In this document: piece by piece, positions 13,120-25,319 of the stretch | How positions within the stretch are numbered: the stretch's first letter is position 1 | Layout: every line of letters starts with the position of its first letter | DNA from: Linepithema humile | Taxonomy: Eukaryota > Arthropoda > Insecta > Hymenoptera > Formicidae | DNA length: 64,000 nucleotides | Assembly: GCF_040581485.1 (NCBI RefSeq) | Contig: NC_090134.1 | Span: 9,114,001-9,178,000 of the forward strand | Direction of reading: 5' to 3' | Notes under the pieces: model-generated | What the model was told of the DNA's origin: nothing | Databases searched by the model: none | What the model saw: only the letters and a program-made list of their open reading frames with translations | Program-made: the position numbers and the translations under genes

Positions 13120-13570
13120 TATAAAAAAGATTATGTTATTTTTTTCAACAAATAAAAATAATATTTATTTTATGATACAAGAATCGTGCTATTCAAGCAT
13201 ATTATTTACAGTTATCGCATTAAACGAGCTATAAGTATTGTCTTAAAAAATAATAATTTAGATGAGATGTTAATATTCAAAGGAATAATTTGCGCTGTGA
13301 ACATTCATCAAAAAGCTATAAAGTTAGTAAATACTTGACAATATGCATATAGTTTACGTGCAATGAGATTTTCTTGTTTTTGCATAATCTCTACACAGTT
13401 ACTGTCTAGATTTGAGTCCATGTTTTCCTGTTAAATAATACTCTGCGTGTGTTCTTTGAGTCTCAATTTGTTTCAAGTAAGTTTTGTATTTTATTCTTAA
13501 ATGTTTGCTTTCCAAAAAATATTTGATATGATACGCGAGTTTCTGTTCCATTTGACAGTACATAAATTTA

Positions 13571-14025
13571 ATGGTTCATAACAAAAACAACCCTTGTAAA
13601 CTTTTTTTTTTTTAAGAGATAAAGAAAAAGCCCCGGTTAGCCACTCAGTTATCACGATATCAAACTGTCTAATTCACAATTCTTAATCACTGTGTTTAAT
13701 GTGTAAATGTGATAGTGTATATGTATGTGTATGACCGCAGTGTGTGTGCTCAGGTCCGTGGGTTTGCCAAGCCCAAATGACTGTGCGATTCAGCCATCCT
13801 TGCGATATTATAAAAAATTGAGGATATTGAGATAATAGCGTATTCTAGTAGTCACAGGTGGAACCTACAGTACGGTTGCACCAATTCTCATAAAAACAAC
13901 TAATGTCTTGATTTATGCTAAAAAGTTTGAGTAGTTCTGTTGAAAACTTAAGGATGACAGAATGTTTTTTTTCTTATTCTGAAAAAATGAAAAAATTGAC
14001 AAGGATTGTTTCTGCTATGAACCGT
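13571..14025. mobile_element. TIR insertion (~455 bp) in OR-4 intron 6
   Basis: Comparison with OR-3 intron 6 shows extra sequence here. Its ends are ATGGTTCATAACAAAAACAA and the imperfect inverse TTGTTTCTGCTATGAACCGT. The interior contains a T-rich run and no long open frame. The exact target duplication was not resolved. Superfamily unknown. Confidence 0.65.
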
Positions 14026-14896
14026 TCAATTGTTCCAAAATTAGATAAATTGATAATTGATTATTCAATATGTACAAAGTGAATGAGCAAACTGGCGGCG
14101 GTTTTTATAAAATTCGAACTCTATTGCGTTCGTGATAGAAGACTTTTCGTTTATAACAAGATCGCTGCTTTACCGATCCTCCACCAGTCCTCGTAATTTT
14201 AGAACAATAGTTTTATGTTTTCTCTCATATATCTTTAGTCTCAGGTTTAAAAACAGTTGTTGTGTATTATTTATACAATGATATAACGCGGAAGATTAAG
14301 TACCACTAAATTTCCATCTTAGATTTTTCAGATTACATCTTCTATATTTAATATCACGAAAATAATATTACCTCTGATATTTATAACAGTTGATGTCGTA
14401 TATATGTTTTTGGCCAATAATGTAAGGCAAAGAATTATGGATCATAACAATGAAGTATATGTTTCTTTGTAAGGACTTTACGAGATACAATCTTACAAAG
14501 ATTGGTTTTATAGATTTTTAAATTAAAAGTAACGCCTTCTCTTTGCAAAACGGCGCAAACAAATATCATCTATAAAGCTTTCTATCTTTCATAGATTAAC
14601 AATCTTTCGTTCACATAATTTTTTAGGTATAATGTTCAATGGTATTTAGCTCCTTTGCATATACAGAAAATATTATTATTTCTGTTACAAAGAGCAACCA
14701 AAGAATTTTCTTTAAATGTCACTGGTGGGTTATTTACTGCATCTTTTGATTGTTTCGCGACGGTAAGAAGATACAAAATTAATCTGCTAGATTATATGTG
14801 AATAATTGTATGAGTGTAATAAAAGAGAATATCCTTTTTTTGTAGTTGATGAAGACCTCGGTATCCTATTTTACCGTCATATATTCTACACGATAA

Positions 14897-15710
14897 TAAA
14901 ACAAGATTTTAATAAAGTAACAATAAGATTATAATGCTATAAGTAAAGAATAGTGCTATAGTAAACATATATTTAACGTTTAAAAAGTATCTAGCTAAGT
15001 GTTTTGCCAAAACAAAATATAAAAAATCAGTTAATTTATTTAATTAAAAAAGTTTATGTATATTTATTTTTTCACTTTAATTTTTTGAATAAATGACATA
15101 TGTATTCAAATATTATTGCATTAATCTATATTTATTACGTAATAATATTACATACTGGATCAGCAGTTATAGTCAACATGTATTCATTGTGGAATTTCTT
15201 TTTTAAAGACTAAACGTATCTTATGAGTGTTCGTACTAAAATAATTTTGCAACAGTGTAAAAAAATGGGAAGCACTTATGTGGTGCTTGCGCAAATAATT
15301 TTTTTATCTATCTATTCAATTAGGAGAAGAAAACTTTGGTGGGTTTATTTTTGATAGACTATTTTAGATAGATCGTTGCAGAATACTTCTCTTAAAGACA
15401 AAATATATTATACGTATTCGTGCGTTGAAATAATGTTCTAGAAGTGAAAAAAATAAGTGCCTGCATGGCGTTTCAGCAAGTAGTCTTTTTTTTTGTGAGA
15501 AAAAGACATCTGTTAAACTTTCTTGGGTGTCAAATCAATTACTTAATCGTAGACTTCTTCGAAAAAGCCCCTAAATTGCAAGTGTTCGGATCTCACGCTA
15601 GTATTATCTAACATTAGTTTTACTATAAAATTTACGCCAAGGGAAAGAATAATCAATCGATGAGTCATGAAGAGGGGATGAGCAAACTATTCCCAACTTC
15701 TTGGCAGTCA
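14897..15710. other. Spacer before truncated OR-5, including its retained 5' flank
   Basis: No exons. The last 120 bp match the proximal 5' flank of the intact genes: CGGATCTCACGC near 15590, ACGCCAAGGGAAAGAATA, ATCAATCGATGAGT and ACTATTCCCAACTTCTT. The match ends abruptly at about 15710, where the sequence continues as the middle of exon 4. The promoter-like region is therefore retained although the first three exons are gone. Confidence 0.6.
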
Positions 15711-17522
15711 TTGACGCTGCATCGAATAAGTCTCAATCACATACGTCACAAATAATTACGGAGTACTTTATCGATAAAGAACAATATTCCTATTTAATTA
15801 TACTACACATGAATGTATCATTTTTCATAGCAGTAATCGCGATACTAGCGACAGGAACAATGAATAATATGTATCTATTAGTTGCCTGCGGAATGTTTAA
15901 AATTGCTAGGTAAGACAAATATTATAATTATGAATTGTAAAAATATTGTACAAATCGTGAGAGAAAGAATTTGTTTCTTCATGCAAAATGTTTTGACCAA
16001 GCTTCTATTAATTAATTTTAGAATTTGCTTACTTCGCAACGTTCCTAAGTTAAATTAGATATATATGAGTAATAATACATATTAATTACTTTTAGTTACC
16101 GTATAAAGCGAGCCATGATGGAAAAAAATCTAAAAACCAGTAGGACGAAAAATATAAATATGATTTACACGGGGATAGTTGAGGCAGTGGATATGCATCG
16201 CAAGGCTATGCAGTTAGTATCAAATAATGCATGTATAATATAGTATACATAGAGTGTTGCATATAATATAAGAAATTATTTCAGAAATAAAATTTTTCTT
16301 AGAAATTTAGAATAAAATTCTTTGTTACATTAGTAAAAATGTTGAGTTAAAAATAAATTGTAAATCTTGAATTATATGCAATTCAAAATATATTTGCATT
16401 AAATTAATTTAATAATACTTTTGCATTAAATAAATTTTACTAAAACTTATTAGGTTTTACTCTCATGAACATAGTAAATACTAAAAATAAAAAAAATTGT
16501 AAAGAAAGATATTGTTACTCAAGTATAATTTAAGTGTTAATTAAAAGATTTCCATGTATTACGATACAATCTGAAATGTAATAATATTTTCCTTTTTTTG
16601 AAGGATTGTAACACTTTTAATGTCTACAATGAACCTATTTATGACTTTCTTAATTGGTGCTTTAGTAATATCCGTAAGCCTTAATCTTTTCAGAGTAAGT
16701 TTCGTTTCTCATTATTAAATGTGTTTGTAAATTAATACCATAAAATTATATATTTCTATATTTATTAAATCATGTAGAAAGTTATTTTTATTAAAAGCTT
16801 TGATCAATTAAATTTTCCTAGCATCTTAAAACATTTTAAAAACATGATTAAAATCTGCGGAAAAGGTTGATCTTTTTGAAACTGGTATTTTAGATTTTTT
16901 AGGAGATAACAGCTGGGTTTGATATCAAGAAAATAATACTTCCCTGTCTGTTTTTAAACGCCATTTATATATACATGCTTTTTGCCAACGTTATAGCACA
17001 ACAAATTATGGATCATAATAATGACATATTTGTTACTACGTAAGAAAGATTTTTATATTATACTTTGATATTAAAACTTTTCCAGTAAAAGACAAAGTTT
17101 TAATAAATACAAAATAATATTTATTTACAAAACAAGACCTAAAATATTTTAGAAAATATAGATAGATGTATGCACATTATTTACGAATCTTATACTCATA
17201 ACATTAATAATTTGTTGTTTTATCGTTTATAGTTTCGTAGGTACAGCGTTCAATGGTATATAGCTCCCTTACGCATACAAAAACTGATACTTTTTCTGTT
17301 GCAAAGAGGAACAAAACAGTTTCATGTGGTTATTGCTGGACTATATGTAGGATGTTTAGAAGGTTTCGCAACGGTAAAAAGTATAAATTGTATAAAACAA
17401 TATATTTAATTTAGAACACTTTAATTTTACTAGAAAAATGCCATTTATTGCAGCTGATGACCGCATCGGTATCTTACTTTACCTTCTTTTATTCTACAAG
17501 CCAATCACGTATCAATCTATAA
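15711..17522 (+). pseudogene. OR-5: 5'-truncated OR (part of exon 4 to exon 9)
   Basis: Exons: 15711-15909 (partial exon 4, starting at DAASNKSQSH), 16096-16212, 16604-16694, 16903-17039 (or from 16894), 17241-17373 and 17454-17522 (TAA). A deletion joins the upstream flank to exon 4, so the start codon, exons 1-3 and the front of exon 4 are missing. Exon 7 has TAG if the usual upstream acceptor is used, but is open if the acceptor nine bases downstream is used. Exons 4 to the first half of exon 8 nearly match OR-7 to OR-10. The second half of exon 8 (QFHVVIAGLYVG) and exon 9 are different, resembling OR-14 more. A functional receptor is unlikely. Confidence 0.9.
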
Positions 17523-18464
17523 ATTGATATCATAAATATAAAGCAAACGAAACTTAATTTAAAAAGTTACGGTATGTTACACCTTTAAATATAAAAAAAA
17601 ACATGACTTCAATACAATTGTTTCAAAATGATCTTATTAATATGCAATTTTATAAATAAAAAATTATTCATATCCCTATAACTTTTGTCAATTCTTTTTC
17701 AATTTATACCGATTTTATGCTATCTCATAGTACATTTATATTATCAATCTTAAATTTTTATGTTTAATATTTTTATTAACAGGTGATATTCAAATACCTC
17801 ATTTCATTGTTAATACTTTAATAAGATAAATATATTAATTAACATATTAATTACCTTTTTAAATTCAATCTTCCAAAAATATGCTGACACATTATTTTCA
17901 AATCACATAGTCTCTAAATTAACATAGTCTCTAAATAAACACTAAATTTTTAACTTTAATCATTGTAAATAATAAATGGTTTAAATGCTGAAACGTCAAA
18001 ACTATTCACGTTCAAATAATAATATTACTTGCTGGACCAATAATAACATGATAGCTGGTATGCCGTATTTATGACTGCAGTATATTTCTTTCAAAGACCA
18101 ACTGTATCTTATGCAATCGCGTAACGAAATAATATTTCCAGCTCAGAGGAAAAAAAAGCGTCTGCATTATATTTGTGCAAGTAGTTCTTTTTTTTTAAAA
18201 AGAAAAAAAGGAAAACATCTGTTAAAGTTCCGTCAACATTAAATCGATTATTTAATCGTAGACACTTCCGTGAAAGGTTCCTAAATTGCAAGATCCTAAG
18301 ATGTTTTGATCTCACGCTAATATTCTTTAACATTAGTTTCGCAATACAATTTACGCAAGAAAAAATTTACAAGAAAAAAAATATTCAATCGATTAGTCAA
18401 GAAGAGGGGATAAGCAAACTATTCCTATTCCTTCGTGGCCATACGCGTTTTGACGTCCGAAGAG
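17523..18464 (+). promoter_or_regulatory. Intergenic region and 5' flank of OR-6
   Basis: A 942-bp A+T-rich spacer with no exon. It includes the recurrent TTTTGATCTCACGC block at 18304-18316, about 155 bp before the OR-6 ATG, followed by the TTCAATCGAT and AAGAGGGGATAAGC blocks found before the other genes. The GC-rich block is degenerate here (AGCGTCTGCAT near 18158). Confidence 0.5.
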
Positions 18465-21296
18465 ATGACTTGTTTAAAGAAACGATACTTAGATCTGAAT
18501 CGTATTCTCTTGCTCGCGGTTGGTTTATGGCCATATCAACGATCCATATTTGTTCGGTTGCAATTGATTTTGTTCTATAGTATTGTGATCAGTTTTATTG
18601 TATTTCAGGTATGTTAATATTTTAAATATTATAATTTTCCTATATTTTATTAAACAAGTTAAAGGTTACTATTTCATTATTTATACAAATCTGACATAAT
18701 TGAATTTAAATAAACAACTATATAGTACACACATATCTATAATCTTATTAGATACAAATTATACATATGCAACAATCATAGAATAAGCATTTTTTTTTAC
18801 TGATAAAGTATGGATGTACGATAGTATTTTTTTAATGTAAATAATATAGCTATTTTTTGTAGTTTACAGCATTTATGACTTTAAAGTGTACTTTGCAAAT
18901 TATTATCGAAGTTTGCTCTAACGCATTTTTCTTCATTATCTGCTTTTTAAAATACAATTCATTCTTTTTTAATATGGATATTGTAAGTAAAAAGATTTTC
19001 ATTTATATACGATGTCAAATCTCACAAAAAGTAAAATGCGATAGAAAATCGAAAGAAATATAATCATTGAAACGATAGATAAAGCATTTCGTAGAATTAC
19101 TTCAACATATTCATGATGAACTCAGAGATGAGGGCGAAGTCGCTATTGTAGAAAATTATTGGATTATCGCAAAACGCTGTAATGGCTTACTTATACGTAA
19201 GGCTGTCTCTATTAACTTTTTTTATTTGTAACACATATGCATAGTTTCTAATAACAAATGCATAAAGAATAATAAATACAAAATAAACGTATCTTAATAA
19301 ATTGAGCTGCTACATCTGAATTTTCGGGTTCATAGTCCTATATAGTTCCATTCTTAAATATATTATAAAAAAATTTTATATTTTACAATTATTAATAAAT
19401 AATGATTTCCATAACCCTTTCTAAATCGTTTTAGTGCTTGGCCTGTTATCCTGTTGCTATCCTTTATGCTTACCGCAGATACTCGATACTATATATTTTA
19501 CGAACGAATCTAAATCATCATCTTCGCTATACATAATGACGGAGTACTTTATCGATAAAGAAAAATATTCCTTTTTAATTTTACTGCACTGGAACGTAGC
19601 ATATTTTGTAGCACTAACTGCATTATTAGCACCGGGAACAATGAATATCATGTACTTTATGCATGTCTGCGGAATGTTTAAAATTGCTAGGTAAGAAAAA
19701 TGTTATAATCATGAATTGTAAAAATTTAATTGCGAATTAAATTTGTTTCTTCACACAAAAATATATTGAAAAAATAAACTTATTAATCCATGTCAGAATG
19801 TGCTCAAATTTTCAAATTAATTCTTGAATTCTTTCTTGATTCTTTCATTCTTAAGTTAAATCACAAATACATAATAATAATATGTAAATTTTTTTAGTTA
19901 TCGTATAGAGCAAGCTATGACGAAAATTAATCTAAAAACGAATAATGTGAAGAATATAAATATAGTTTACATGGGGATAGTTTATGCTGTGGATATGCAT
20001 CGCAAAGCAATGTAGTTGGTATTGACTAATGCATGTACAATATACAGAATGTTTTTTTAATGTATATAACACATAAAGGCTCACTGCAAAAACAAATCTT
20101 TTTGTGGAAATTTAGAAGAAAATTTTTCTTAATAGAAACGTTGAGTTACTTCTAAACGCGATTCGATATACATAAACAAAATTAGATGGATTTTACTGAA
20201 CTTTGATTCAAGATTTATTCACGAACATTAATTAATGTGCAAAATAAAAAAATTGAGAAGAAAGATGTTAGTCAAAAATAAATGTGCAGAAACTAATAAA
20301 AAAATTTATTTTGACGTATTACAGTATAATCTACCAAGTAATAATATTTTCTTGTTTTTGAAGTATGATACAACTTTTGGTGTCTGCATTTCATGTATTT
20401 ATGATCTTCATATTCGGAATAGCAGTGCTATCTGCAAGCTTGTATCTCTTTCGAGTAAGCTTTATTTTCTAGTACTAAATTTGAAATGAATAAAATAAAG
20501 TTATACAATAAATTTTTATACTTATTAAAACATTTAAAACGTTATTTTATTATTAATTATAATAAATAAAATTTCTTTAAAGATTGTAAAACATATAGAA
20601 TCACAATTATTGAAATTTATCTGCGAAAAGATTAATTGTCTTATAAGACATTTATGTTAGATTTTCCAGGAGATAACCTCCGGATGTGATGTCAAGAAAT
20701 TGGTATCGCCCGTTTTGTTTTTATCTATCATGTATATGTATCTATCTCTGTGCTGCATTTTGTCACAACAAATTACGGATCATAATAAGGACTTATTTGT
20801 TACTGTGTAAGAAAAATTTTAATTATTAATTATCTATATTAATTGGAAAAATTTTTAATTAAAATTTTTCCAGTTAACAGCAATGTTAATGCAGATAAAA
20901 TAATTTTATACAAAACAAGAACTAAAATACTTCGTAAAATATACGCAGATGTACTGTTATTTAAGAACCTTACGTATATAAAATTGTAGATTTCCTATTT
21001 ATGTTTTGTCACATCGTAGGTACAGTGTTCAATGGTATAAGGCTCCTTTACATATACAAAGACTGATACTTTTTCTGCTGCAAAGAGGCACCAAACAATT
21101 TAACTTGATGCTTGCGGGATGCTTTGTGGGATGCTTAGAGGGTTTGGGAACGGTAAAAATTATACTATGCATCGTAATGTACAATATTTTGTGTAACGCA
21201 CTACAATTTTACCAGACCAGATAATTTTATTTATTGCAGTTGATAACCGCATCGGTATCTTACTTTACCTTCATTTATTCTACAAACCGTATGTAA
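18465..21296 (+). CDS. OR-6: intact 9-exon odorant receptor, 393 aa
   Basis: Exons: 18465-18608, 18863-18982, 19079-19196, 19435-19690, 19898-20014, 20364-20454, 20661-20806, 21020-21152 and 21240-21296 (TAA). The ATG at 18465 gives MTCLKKRYLDLNRILLLAVG; an in-frame GTG upstream is not needed. At the exon 5 end, TAG is only apparent: the donor splits it as TA|GT and exon 6 supplies T, giving Tyr. Exon 4 has TEYFIDKEKYS and CGMFKIA. Exon 7 is open from the upstream acceptor. The second half of exon 8, exon 9 and the 3' flank are nearly identical to OR-7 to OR-10, whereas exons 1-7 resemble OR-11. Role: OR subunit with Orco. Confidence 0.93.
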
Positions 21297-21890
21297 AAAA
21301 TAAAACCATAAGTATAATAAATAACATTAATAAAAACACTGCAATATATCAGACGTTACAATAGATAAAACATAAAACTCCAAATCAAATGACGCAAATT
21401 AATTTCAATAATGTGCACACTAAATAATTAAAAAGTATTTACGATTCGGAAACTTTTGCCTATTTTTATTAACATATATTAGTGAAACAATGTAAGACTG
21501 TCATAGCTGTTCTATCGTATTTATAACTATTTCTCTTCAGAACGAAATATATCTTTTGCGTTCACGAAATGTAATAAACTCTAGAGCTGACAAAAGTGAG
21601 AAACGCATGCGCAGCATTTGTACAAGTAGTCGTCTTTTTTTCTTTCTTTTTTATGAGAAGAAGACATCTGTAAAATTTCTTTTCATATTAAATCGATTGC
21701 TTAATCGTATTGCTCTTCCATAAGAAATTTGCTAAATTGTGAGTGTCGGATCTCACGGCGGTATTTTCTAATATTAGTTTTATAATAAAATTTACGCCAA
21801 GGGAAAGAATATTCAATCGATGAGTGAAAAGGAGGGGATGAACGAACTATTCCCAATTTCTTAGTCATATGCGTTTGGACGTCCGAAGAG
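21297..21890 (+). promoter_or_regulatory. 594-bp spacer, copy 1: 3' flank of OR-6 and promoter region of OR-7
   Basis: First of five near-identical spacers of exactly 594 bp. It holds CGCATGCGCAGC at 21604-21615 (NRF1-like palindromic GC block, 276-287 bp before the ATG) and CGGATCTCACGG at 21747-21758 (about 135-145 bp before). Downstream are ACGCCAAGGGAAAGAATATT and TCAATCGATGAG. Everything needed for transcription may lie in these 594 bp, since the same length is kept in all copies. Confidence 0.6.
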
Positions 21891-24725
21891 ATGACTTATT
21901 TAGAGACTCAGTACTTCGGTCTCAATCGTATTCTCTTGCTTACACTTGGTATATGGCCATACAAAAAATCTACATTTGTTCGATTTAAACTGATTTTGCT
22001 TTATAGTATTTTGGCCAGTTTCATTATATTTCAGGTATGTTAATATTTTTAATAATTATCTAATATATTTCATTATTATATCATTCAAAAGCTACTATTT
22101 TTTTTTTTACAAAAACCTGATATTTTTCAATAAAACTATGTAACATTATGTATATTTATTGTAGTATAATCACTACAAAATATATATATAGGTCGTATAT
22201 TCAACAATTATAGGATAAGCAACTAATACAAGCATCTTCGTTTCCTGATAAAATATGGACGCGCATTGTTTTTTTGTAACATAACGTAACATAATTATTT
22301 TCTGCAGTTCACAGCACTTGTGACTTCAAAATGCACTCCGCAAATCATCATCGAAGTTTTCTCTAGCGCATTCTTTTTTATTTCTTGTATAATAAAATAC
22401 AGCGCATACTGTTTTAATTTGGATATTGTAAGTGGACAAATTTGTATTTGTTTAAATAAACACATTACATGTATTAGCCTGTGTTAAATCTTACAAAACA
22501 AATAAAAATATAAAATTATTGAAATAATAGATGAAGCATTTATTAGAAGTACTTGAAAAAATCTATGATGAACTTACAGACAAAAGCGAAATTGCCATTT
22601 TAGAAAAGTATTGGATTATTTCAAGTCGTTTTACTGGTGTACTTACACGTAAGGCAATCTTTTAATATTTGGTGTTCCAAATGTATATAGTTTTTATTTC
22701 AAATTGCATAATAAGTACTAAAAAAATAAACATATTTTGATAATTTGTGGTTACATATATATGTAACCACACACACACACACACATACACACACACACAT
22801 ATACCCATACATATATATGTATATATGTATTAATGTATACGTATATGTATAAATAAATCAGTTTTAGCGATTGGTCTGTTAAGTTGTTTGTCGCTTTCGT
22901 TTTTACCGATTATTTTTGACGCTGCATCGAATGAGTCTCAATCACATACGCCACAAATAATTACGGAGTACTTTATCGATAAAGAACAATATTCCTATTT
23001 AATTATACTGCACATGAATGTATCATTTTTCATAGCAGTAATCGCGATACTAGCGACAGGAACAATGAATAACATGTATCTATTAGTTGCCTGCGGAATG
23101 TTTAAAATTGCTAGGTAAGACAAATATTATAATTATGAATTGTGAAAATATTGTACAAATCGTGAGACAAAGAATTTGTTTCTTCATGCAACATGTTTTG
23201 ACCAAGCTTCTATTAATTAATTTTAGAATTTGCTTACATCGCAACGTTCCTAAGTTAAATTAGATATATATGAGTAATAATACATATTAATTACTTTTAG
23301 TTACCGTATAAAGCAAGCCATGATGGAAAAAAATCTAAACACCAGTAAGACGAAAAATATAAATATGATATACACGGGGATAGTTGAGGCAGTGGATATG
23401 CATCGCAAGGCTATGCAGTTAGTATCAAATAATGCATGTATAATATAGTATACATAGAGTGTTGCATATAATATAAGGAATTATTTCAGAAATAAAATTT
23501 TTCTTAGAAATTTAGAATAAAATTCTTTCTTACATTAGTAAAAATGTTGAGTTAAAAATAAATTGTGAATTTTGAATTATATGCAATTCAAAATATATTT
23601 GCATTAAATTAATTTAATAATACTTTTGCATTAAATAAATTTTACTAAAACTTATTACAGGTTTTACTCTCATGAACATAGTAAATACTAAAAATAAAAA
23701 AAATTGTAAAGAAAGATATTGTTACTCAAGTATAATTTAAGTGTTAATTAAAAGATTTCCATGTATTACCATACAATCTGAAATGTAATAATATTTTCCT
23801 TTTTTTTGAAGGATTGTAACACTTTTAATGTCTACAATGAACCTATTTATGACTTTTTTAATTGGTGCTTTAGTAATATCCGCAAGCCTTAATCTTTTCA
23901 GAGTAAGTTTCGTTTCTCATTATTAAATGTGTTTGTAAATTAATACAATAAAATTATATATTTCTATATTTATTAAATCATGTAGAAAGTTATTTTTATT
24001 AAAAGCTTTGATCAATTAAATTTTCCTAGCATCTGAAAACATTTTAAAAGCATGATTAAAATCTGCGGAAAAGGTTGATCTTTTTGAAACTGGTATTTTA
24101 GATTTTTCAGGAGATAACAGCTGGGTTTGATATCAAGAAAATAATACTTCCCTTTCTGTTTTTAAACGTCATTTATATATACATGCTTTTTGCCAACGTT
24201 ATAGCACAACAAATTATGGATCATAATAATGACATATTTGTTACTACGTAAGAAAGATTTTTATATTATACTTTGATATTAAAACTTTTCCAGTAAAAGA
24301 CAAAGTTTTAATAAATACAAAATAATATTTATTTACAAAACAAGACCTAAAATATTTTGGAAAATATAGATAGATGTATGCACATTATTTACGAATCTTA
24401 TACTGATAACATTAATAATTTGTTGTTTTATCGTTTATCGTTTCGTAGGTACAGCGTTCAATGGTATATAGCTCCCTTACGCATACAAAAACTGATACTT
24501 TTCCTGCTGCAAAGAGGCACCAAACAATTTAACTTGATGCTTGCGGGATGCTTTGTGGGATGCTTAGAGGGTTTGGGAACGGTAAAAATTAAACTATGCA
24601 TCATAATGTACAATATTTTGTGTAACGCACTTCAATTTTACCAGACCAGATAATTTTATTTATTGCAGTTGATAACCGCATCGGTATCTTACTTTACCTT
24701 CATTTATTCTACAAACCGTATGTAA
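21891..24725 (+). CDS. OR-7: intact 9-exon odorant receptor, 390 aa
   Basis: Exons: 21891-22034, 22308-22427, 22531-22648, 22868-23114, 23301-23417, 23812-23902, 24102-24247, 24449-24581 and 24669-24725 (TAA). Open for 390 codons. N-terminus is MTYLETQYFGLNRILLLTLG, exon 4 has NESQSHTPQIITEYFIDKEQ, and exon 9 is LITASVSYFTFIYSTNRM. The exon 4 acceptor is followed by CG instead of TG, giving Pro where its sisters have Leu. First of four near-identical copies; it differs from OR-8 to OR-10 mainly in the first ten residues, in exon 2 and in the exon 7 membrane segment. Intron 3 carries a CA-rich tract preceded by a short hairpin (TTACATATATATGTAA). Role: ligand-specific OR subunit. Confidence 0.94.
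22768..22832. repeat. CA/TA microsatellite in OR-7 intron 3
   Basis: An interrupted CA run followed by TA-rich repeats, next to the inverted repeat TTACATATATATGTAA. Equivalent shorter tracts lie in intron 3 of OR-8 (about 26194-26240), OR-9 (about 29595-29640) and OR-10 (about 33003-33045). Confidence 0.9.
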
Positions 24726-25319
24726 AAAATAAAACCATAAGTATAATAAATAACATTAATAAAAACACTGCAATATATCAGACGTTACAATAGATAAAGC
24801 ATAAAACTCCAAATCAATTGACGCAAATTAATTTCAATGATGTGCACACTAAATAATTAAAAAGTATTTACGATTCGGAAACTTTTGTCTATTTTTATTA
24901 ACATATATTAGTGAAACGATGTGAGACTGTCATAGCTGTTCTATCGTATTTATAACTATTTCTCTTCAGAACGAAATATATCCTTCGCGTTCACGAAATG
25001 AAATAAACTCTAAAGCTGACAAAAGCGAGAAACGCATGCGCAGCATTTGTACAAGTAGTCGTCTTTTTTTCTTTCTTTTTTATGAGAAGAAGACATCTGT
25101 AAAATTTCTTTTCATATTAAATCGATTGCTTAATCGTATTGCTCTTCCATAAGAAATTTGCTAAATTGTGAGTGTCGGATCTCACGGCGGTATTTTCTAA
25201 TATTAGTTTTATAATAAAATTTACGCCAAGGGAAAGAATATTCAATCGATGAGTGAAAAGGTGGGGATGAACGAACTATTCCCAATTTCTTAGTCATATG
25301 CGTTTGAACGTCCAAAGAG
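24726..25319 (+). promoter_or_regulatory. 594-bp spacer, copy 2: promoter region of OR-8
   Basis: Same length and nearly the same sequence as the spacer before OR-7. CGCATGCGCAGC at 25033-25044 and CGGATCTCACGG at 25176-25187 keep the same distances to the ATG at 25320. Confidence 0.6.

Larger units (their letters stand above)
11188..14896 (+). pseudogene. OR-4: pseudogene copy of OR-3
   Basis: Recognisable exons: partial exon 1 at 11188-11291, 11577-11698, 12036-12153, 12374-12635, 13212-13322, about 13387-13476, 14323-14468, 14627-14762 and 14846-14896. A deletion removed the start codon and the first part of exon 1; the sequence jumps from the upstream ATTGAATATTTTAT block straight into ILLL. 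Exon 2 is 122 nt rather than 120, with a frameshift and TAG. Exon 6 has lost its acceptor (CAG to CAT) and reads into TAA. Exons 3, 4, 5, 7, 8 and 9 remain open, so decay is moderate. Introns 4 and 6 hold inserted elements. Exon order and sequence follow OR-3. Confidence 0.93.

Noticed and set aside
18435..18464. Upstream in-frame GTG as alternative start of OR-6
   Set aside because: Nuclear insect genes start at ATG; the ATG at 18465 aligns with all paralogues.
19898..20014. Apparent premature TAG at the end of OR-6 exon 5
   Set aside because: The GT of the donor splits the triplet; after splicing the codon is TAT (Tyr), so OR-6 is intact.
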